DNA from: Patescibacteria group bacterium
GTDB lineage: Bacteria > Patescibacteriota > UBA1384 > XYA2-FULL-43-10 > 1-14-0-10-43-13
Length of the DNA: 8,610 bases
Assembly: GCA_022705465.1 (NCBI GenBank)
Contig: JAKJEK010000027.1
Coordinates: 1 to 8,610, forward strand
Direction of reading: 5' to 3'
Under the pieces are notes generated by a model, which searched no databases, was not told where the DNA came from, and was given only the letters and a program-made list of their open reading frames with translations. The position numbers were made by a program, and so were the translations under genes. How positions within the stretch are numbered: position 1 is the first letter of the stretch; every line of letters starts with the position of its first letter. Shown here piece by piece: positions 6,894-8,610 of this stretch.

Positions 6894-6914
6894 ACAAATA
6901 CAAAAACAGGTCAA
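6886..6914 (-). promoter_or_regulatory. Promoter of the AAA+/VWA operon
   Basis: On the minus strand TTGACC (6914-6909, five of six) is followed after exactly 17 bases by TATTGT (6891-6886, four of six). Transcription would start near 6879, about 48 bases before the ATG. The promoter lies between gmk and the operon, so the operon need not depend on gmk transcription, although no strong gmk terminator is seen. Confidence 0.72.
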
Positions 6915-6942
6915 TTCATGAGAACAAAACGAAGCTATTCAG

Positions 6943-7527
6943 CTAATCGACAGCTTGAGCGATTTCTTTATTTACGATCTCTAATAATCTTTTTTGCGCT
7001 TCTTTCAGGTCACTATTAACAATAGTGTAATCATAGTCAGCTTGCCGGTTGAGTTCCAGTTCGTAACGTTCCTTGCGCAGCAATTGTGACGACCCGTCCT
7101 CAGTGCCCCTGGATTCTAGACGCTTGGCGGCTTCCTCTGATGTTGGCGGTAGTATGAAAATCGTTACGACATTATCATAATATTTTTTGATCGTTGCCGC
7201 ACCTTTCACATCCAATAATGCGACCACTGCTTTTCCGGATTCAATCAAAGATTCGAAATCGGAGCGTCGGGTACCATATCGGTTTTCGTAGATCTGTTCC
7301 CACTCGAGCATTTCATTTGAGTTGATCATGCGGTCAAATTCGCCATCGCTCACGAAGCGATAATCCAAGCCATCTACTTCTCCCGGCCGCATGTTTTTTC
7401 TAGTAGTGTAGGAAACGGAAAAAGCGACCCTGTCCTTCATATTGCGCAAAGGTGATGTTACTGAGTTTTTGCCGGCACCCGAAGGACCGGATACGACAAA
7501 TATTTTTGTTTTAACTTCGATTGTCAT
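6943..7527 (-). CDS. gmk: Guanylate kinase
   Basis: This 194-residue cytosolic enzyme would phosphorylate GMP to GDP using ATP, an essential step in guanine nucleotide synthesis. It has the P-loop GPSGAGKNS (residues 14-22), the GMP-binding segment SYTTRKNMRPGEVDGLDYRFVS (39-60), EWEQIYENRYGT (75-86), DVKGA (107-110), and the ILPPTSEEAAKRLESRGTE region (125-143). Length is normal. Two small oddities are visible: the GMP-loop has one residue more than the usual TTRxPRPGE spacing, and the usual arginine-rich stretch after SRGTE is less clear. The ATG at 7527 has no good Shine-Dalgarno sequence, although homology starts only a few residues later, so initiation may be weak. A promoter with an inverted repeat lies upstream. 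Only a weak hairpin (AGCT, four-base loop, AGCT) follows the stop. Confidence 0.94.
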   Translation of the reverse strand: MTIEVKTKIFVVSGPSGAGKNSVTSPLRNMKDRVAFSVSYTTRKNMRPGEVDGLDYRFVSDGEFDRMINSNEMLEWEQIYENRYGTRRSDFESLIESGKAVVALLDVKGAATIKKYYDNVVTIFILPPTSEEAAKRLESRGTEDGSSQLLRKERYELELNRQADYDYTIVNSDLKEAQKRLLEIVNKEIAQAVD

Positions 7528-7557
7528 CTATTAGGTAAGCGCCGTCTAATTGTCTAG

Positions 7558-7585
7558 ATTGTACCAATTTGGTCGTTAATGTAAA
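7558..7585 (-). promoter_or_regulatory. Probable gmk promoter
   Basis: On the minus strand TTTACA (7585-7580) is followed after 16 bases by TACAAT (7563-7558), five of six matches for each box. Transcription would start near 7551, giving a leader of about 24 bases. Confidence 0.62.
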
Positions 7586-7598
7586 ACAGGTACATTAA
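7576..7598. repeat. Inverted repeat over the gmk -35 box
   Basis: TTAATGTA (7576-7583), a 7-base spacer and TACATTAA (7591-7598) form a perfect inverted repeat that covers the -35 box. A wider pair, TGTACC at 7560-7565 and GGTACA at 7589-7594, brackets the same promoter. There is no T tract, so it is more like a protein-binding site than a terminator. The remainder of the 7528-7741 gap, apart from the tRNA terminator, shows nothing recognisable. Confidence 0.45.
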
Positions 7599-7701
7599 GA
7601 CATAAAAATAGCACTAAAGCGATTCTGGGGCCAAATAAGGGCTATAAAACGCATATACTTAACCGTTCTTAGGCAATAAATTTACAAGCATTCTAGATAA
7701 A

Positions 7702-7723
7702 CAAAAAATCGGATATATCCGAT
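7702..7723 (-). terminator. Intrinsic terminator of tRNA-Gln
   Basis: On the minus strand ATCGGA, TATA, TCCGAT folds into a six-pair hairpin followed by a run of six T, then GTTT. It lies about 20 bases after the tRNA 3' end and isolates the tRNA from gmk. Confidence 0.85.
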
Positions 7724-7741
7724 GCTTTTCTTGTCTTACTT

Positions 7742-7815
7742 TGGCTCCGGGGCTAGGATTCGAACCTAGATTAACAGGGCCAGAACCTGTCGTCCTACCA
7801 TTAGACGACCCCGGA
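7742..7815 (-). tRNA. trnQ: tRNA-Gln (anticodon CUG)
   Basis: All four arms can be drawn on the minus strand: acceptor TCCGGGG with CCCCGGA, D arm GTCT/GGAC, anticodon stem ACAGG/CCTGT around loop TTCTGGC (anticodon CTG), and T arm CTAGG-TTCGAAT-CCTAG. Length is 74 with CCA encoded in the gene. The U1-A72 pair and G73 are usual for glutamine tRNAs. The stretches TCGTCTA and TAGGACG in the D region are identical to those in the tRNA-Glu at the right edge. It decodes CAG only, so a CAA-reading partner must lie elsewhere. Confidence 0.96.
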
Positions 7816-7836
7816 AAATCAAAATGACTAATCAAC

Positions 7837-7865
7837 ACGATATCATTTTTTCTGTCACAAGACAA
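7837..7865 (-). promoter_or_regulatory. Possible tRNA-Gln promoter
   Basis: On the minus strand TTGTCT (7865-7860) and TATCGT (7842-7837) are separated by 17 bases, each with four of six matches. Transcription would start near 7830, about 15 bases before the tRNA. The match is modest, but it lies at the right place. Confidence 0.45.
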
Positions 7866-7868
7866 GGC

Positions 7869-7897
7869 TTGAGATCCATTTATCATCTCTCTATAAT
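7869..7897 (+). promoter_or_regulatory. Promoter of the DJ-1/PfpI gene
   Basis: TTGAGA (7869-7874, five of six) and a perfect TATAAT (7892-7897) are separated by 17 bases. Transcription would start near 7904, about 48 bases before the ATG. Its -35 box is three bases from the -35 box of the divergent tRNA-Gln candidate. Confidence 0.8.
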
Positions 7898-7951
7898 GTT
7901 GCTGTGGTTCGGCAGTAAATGCCCGGACATATTTTATTATATGGAGGAGCG

Positions 7952-8473
7952 ATGGGAGCGGAACAGAATGTATTGATGGTGTTGGCCAATCAGGATTTTC
8001 GCGACGAGGAATATTCGGTACCTCGTGAGATTTTTGAGCAGAACGGGATCGGAACAAAAGTCGCTGCTGCGGAACCTGGCGATTGCACTGGTGTGAACGG
8101 CTTGACCATTTCTGTCGATTTTACGTTTGACGAAATTAATGTCGACCAATTCGACGCAATCGTATTCGTTGGCGGTCTTGGAGTAGAGCGCTATTTTGCC
8201 AATGAGATGGTTCTTGGATTGGCCCGGGAGTTCTATAGCGCCGGAAAGTATACCTGTGCTATTTGTTGGGCTCCGGTAATACTGGCCAAGGCTGGTTTGA
8301 TCGAAGAGCGCAACGTAACAGCCTGGAACGGCGCAAAAAGTGATATTGAAAATGTCGGTGCGCGTTACACCGGTGAAAACGTTACTATTGATGGCAACAT
8401 TGTAACTGGTAGCGGGCCGGATGCGGCCGGAGAGTTCGGACAAACGATCGCTGACTTGCTGCAGGGTAATTAG
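7952..8473 (+). CDS. DJ-1/PfpI family protein
   Basis: The product has 173 residues when started at the ATG at 7952, which follows GGAGGAG; the in-frame ATG at 7919 has no ribosome site. The fold landmarks are clear: acidic residues Glu19/Glu20 in DEEYSVPREIFEQNG, the AIVFVGGLGVERY strand-turn (69-81), the nucleophile elbow TCAICWAPVILAKAGL with Cys105, and the C-terminal ITGSGPD-like VTGSGPDAAGEFGQTIADLL. The family includes proteases, glyoxalase III/deglycases and oxidative-stress chaperones. Cys105 is followed by Trp rather than the His of PfpI-type enzymes, so a PfpI-like Cys-His pair is absent; a redox-sensing or glyoxalase-like role is more likely, but unproven. A second cysteine, Cys102, lies three residues before it. 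The protein is cytosolic and transcribed alone. An imperfect hairpin follows the stop but lacks a T tract. Confidence 0.93.
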   Translation: MGAEQNVLMVLANQDFRDEEYSVPREIFEQNGIGTKVAAAEPGDCTGVNGLTISVDFTFDEINVDQFDAIVFVGGLGVERYFANEMVLGLAREFYSAGKYTCAICWAPVILAKAGLIEERNVTAWNGAKSDIENVGARYTGENVTIDGNIVTGSGPDAAGEFGQTIADLLQGN

Positions 8474-8501
8474 TTGACAGCATCATCCGTTTGATAATGC
8501 A

Positions 8502-8530
8502 TTGAAAAGATGCGGGTTTTATGATATATT
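8502..8530 (+). promoter_or_regulatory. Promoter of tRNA-Glu
   Basis: TTGAAA (8502-8507, five of six) and TATATT (8525-8530, five of six) are separated by exactly 17 bases. Transcription would start near 8537, a few bases before the mature tRNA, so the 5' leader to be removed by RNase P is very short. Confidence 0.75.
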
Positions 8531-8540
8531 TTCCCAGTGT

Positions 8541-8610
8541 GGCGCCATCGTCTAGGGGCTAGGACGCCGCCCTCTCACGGCGGTAACAGGGGTTCGAATC
8601 CCCTTGGCGC
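8541..8610 (+). tRNA. trnE: tRNA-Glu (anticodon CUC), cut by the window end
   Basis: Seventy bases are visible: acceptor GGCGCCA, D arm GTCT/GGAC, anticodon stem CCGCC/GGCGG with loop CTCTCAC (anticodon CTC), T arm AGGGG-TTCGAAT-CCCCT, and six bases (TGGCGC) of the 3' acceptor strand. The last acceptor base, discriminator and CCA lie outside. It reads GAG. Confidence 0.95.

Noticed and set aside
6832..6903. 24-codon N-terminal extension of the AAA+ ATPase
   Set aside because: It overlaps the promoter and lacks a ribosome site; GAGGAGG before 6831 marks the real start.
6933..6944. gmk terminator hairpin AGCT-attc-AGCT
   Set aside because: The stem has only four pairs; the T-rich tail is interrupted, so termination there is doubtful.
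7937..8443. 168-codon minus-strand frame over the DJ-1 gene
   Set aside because: Antisense shadow of a gene with clear family motifs, promoter and ribosome site.
8480..8500. Hairpin after the DJ-1 gene as a terminator
   Set aside because: The stem is imperfect (one C-A mismatch) and no T tract follows; it also sits next to the tRNA-Glu promoter.
8474..8500. Second promoter with TTGACA at 8474
   Set aside because: No -10 box occurs at proper spacing; the nearest TA-rich hexamers are 13-15 bases away.

Overview
The window (8,610 bases) is ordinary bacterial chromosome. It holds seven complete protein genes, the 3' end of an eighth, one complete tRNA gene and one tRNA gene cut by the right edge. 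Promoters are sigma-70-like, most starts have a clear Shine-Dalgarno sequence, and several intrinsic terminators are visible. No insertion sequence, CRISPR array, phage gene or integrase was seen. The taxon is uncertain. A compact gene set with gltX, an M3 oligoendopeptidase, a GlsB-type membrane protein, and a glutamine tRNA resembling the glutamate tRNA would fit a lineage that makes Gln-tRNA by transamidation, possibly Patescibacteria, but this is only an inference.

Left part, + strand (1-4450): the end of glutamyl-tRNA synthetase overlaps by one base a GT4 glycosyltransferase. A strong promoter then drives a small zinc-finger protein of the anti-sigma (zf-HC2) type, closed by a perfect 28-base palindrome. 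Next comes a PepF-type oligoendopeptidase. An extended -10 promoter then drives a short leader with two chained mini-ORFs and a GlsB/YeaQ/YmgE membrane protein with its own terminator.

Middle part, - strand (4459-6914): a self-contained two-gene operon with its own promoter and terminator encodes a RavA/MoxR-type AAA+ ATPase followed 14 bases later by a von Willebrand factor A protein with an N-terminal membrane anchor. Sampled lines here are richer in G+C than sampled lines of the flanking genes, so the pair may have a separate history. It is the most interesting system in the window: a probable membrane-tethered MoxR/VWA remodelling chaperone. A palindrome and a spaced direct repeat at its promoter suggest specific control.

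Right part (6943-8610): guanylate kinase (-) with an inverted repeat over its promoter, tRNA-Gln(CUG) (-) with a terminator, a DJ-1/PfpI-family protein (+) whose promoter lies back to back with the likely tRNA promoter, and tRNA-Glu(CUC) (+), truncated at the window end. Housekeeping translation and nucleotide genes are thus interleaved with stress-type genes (GlsB, DJ-1, AAA+/VWA).
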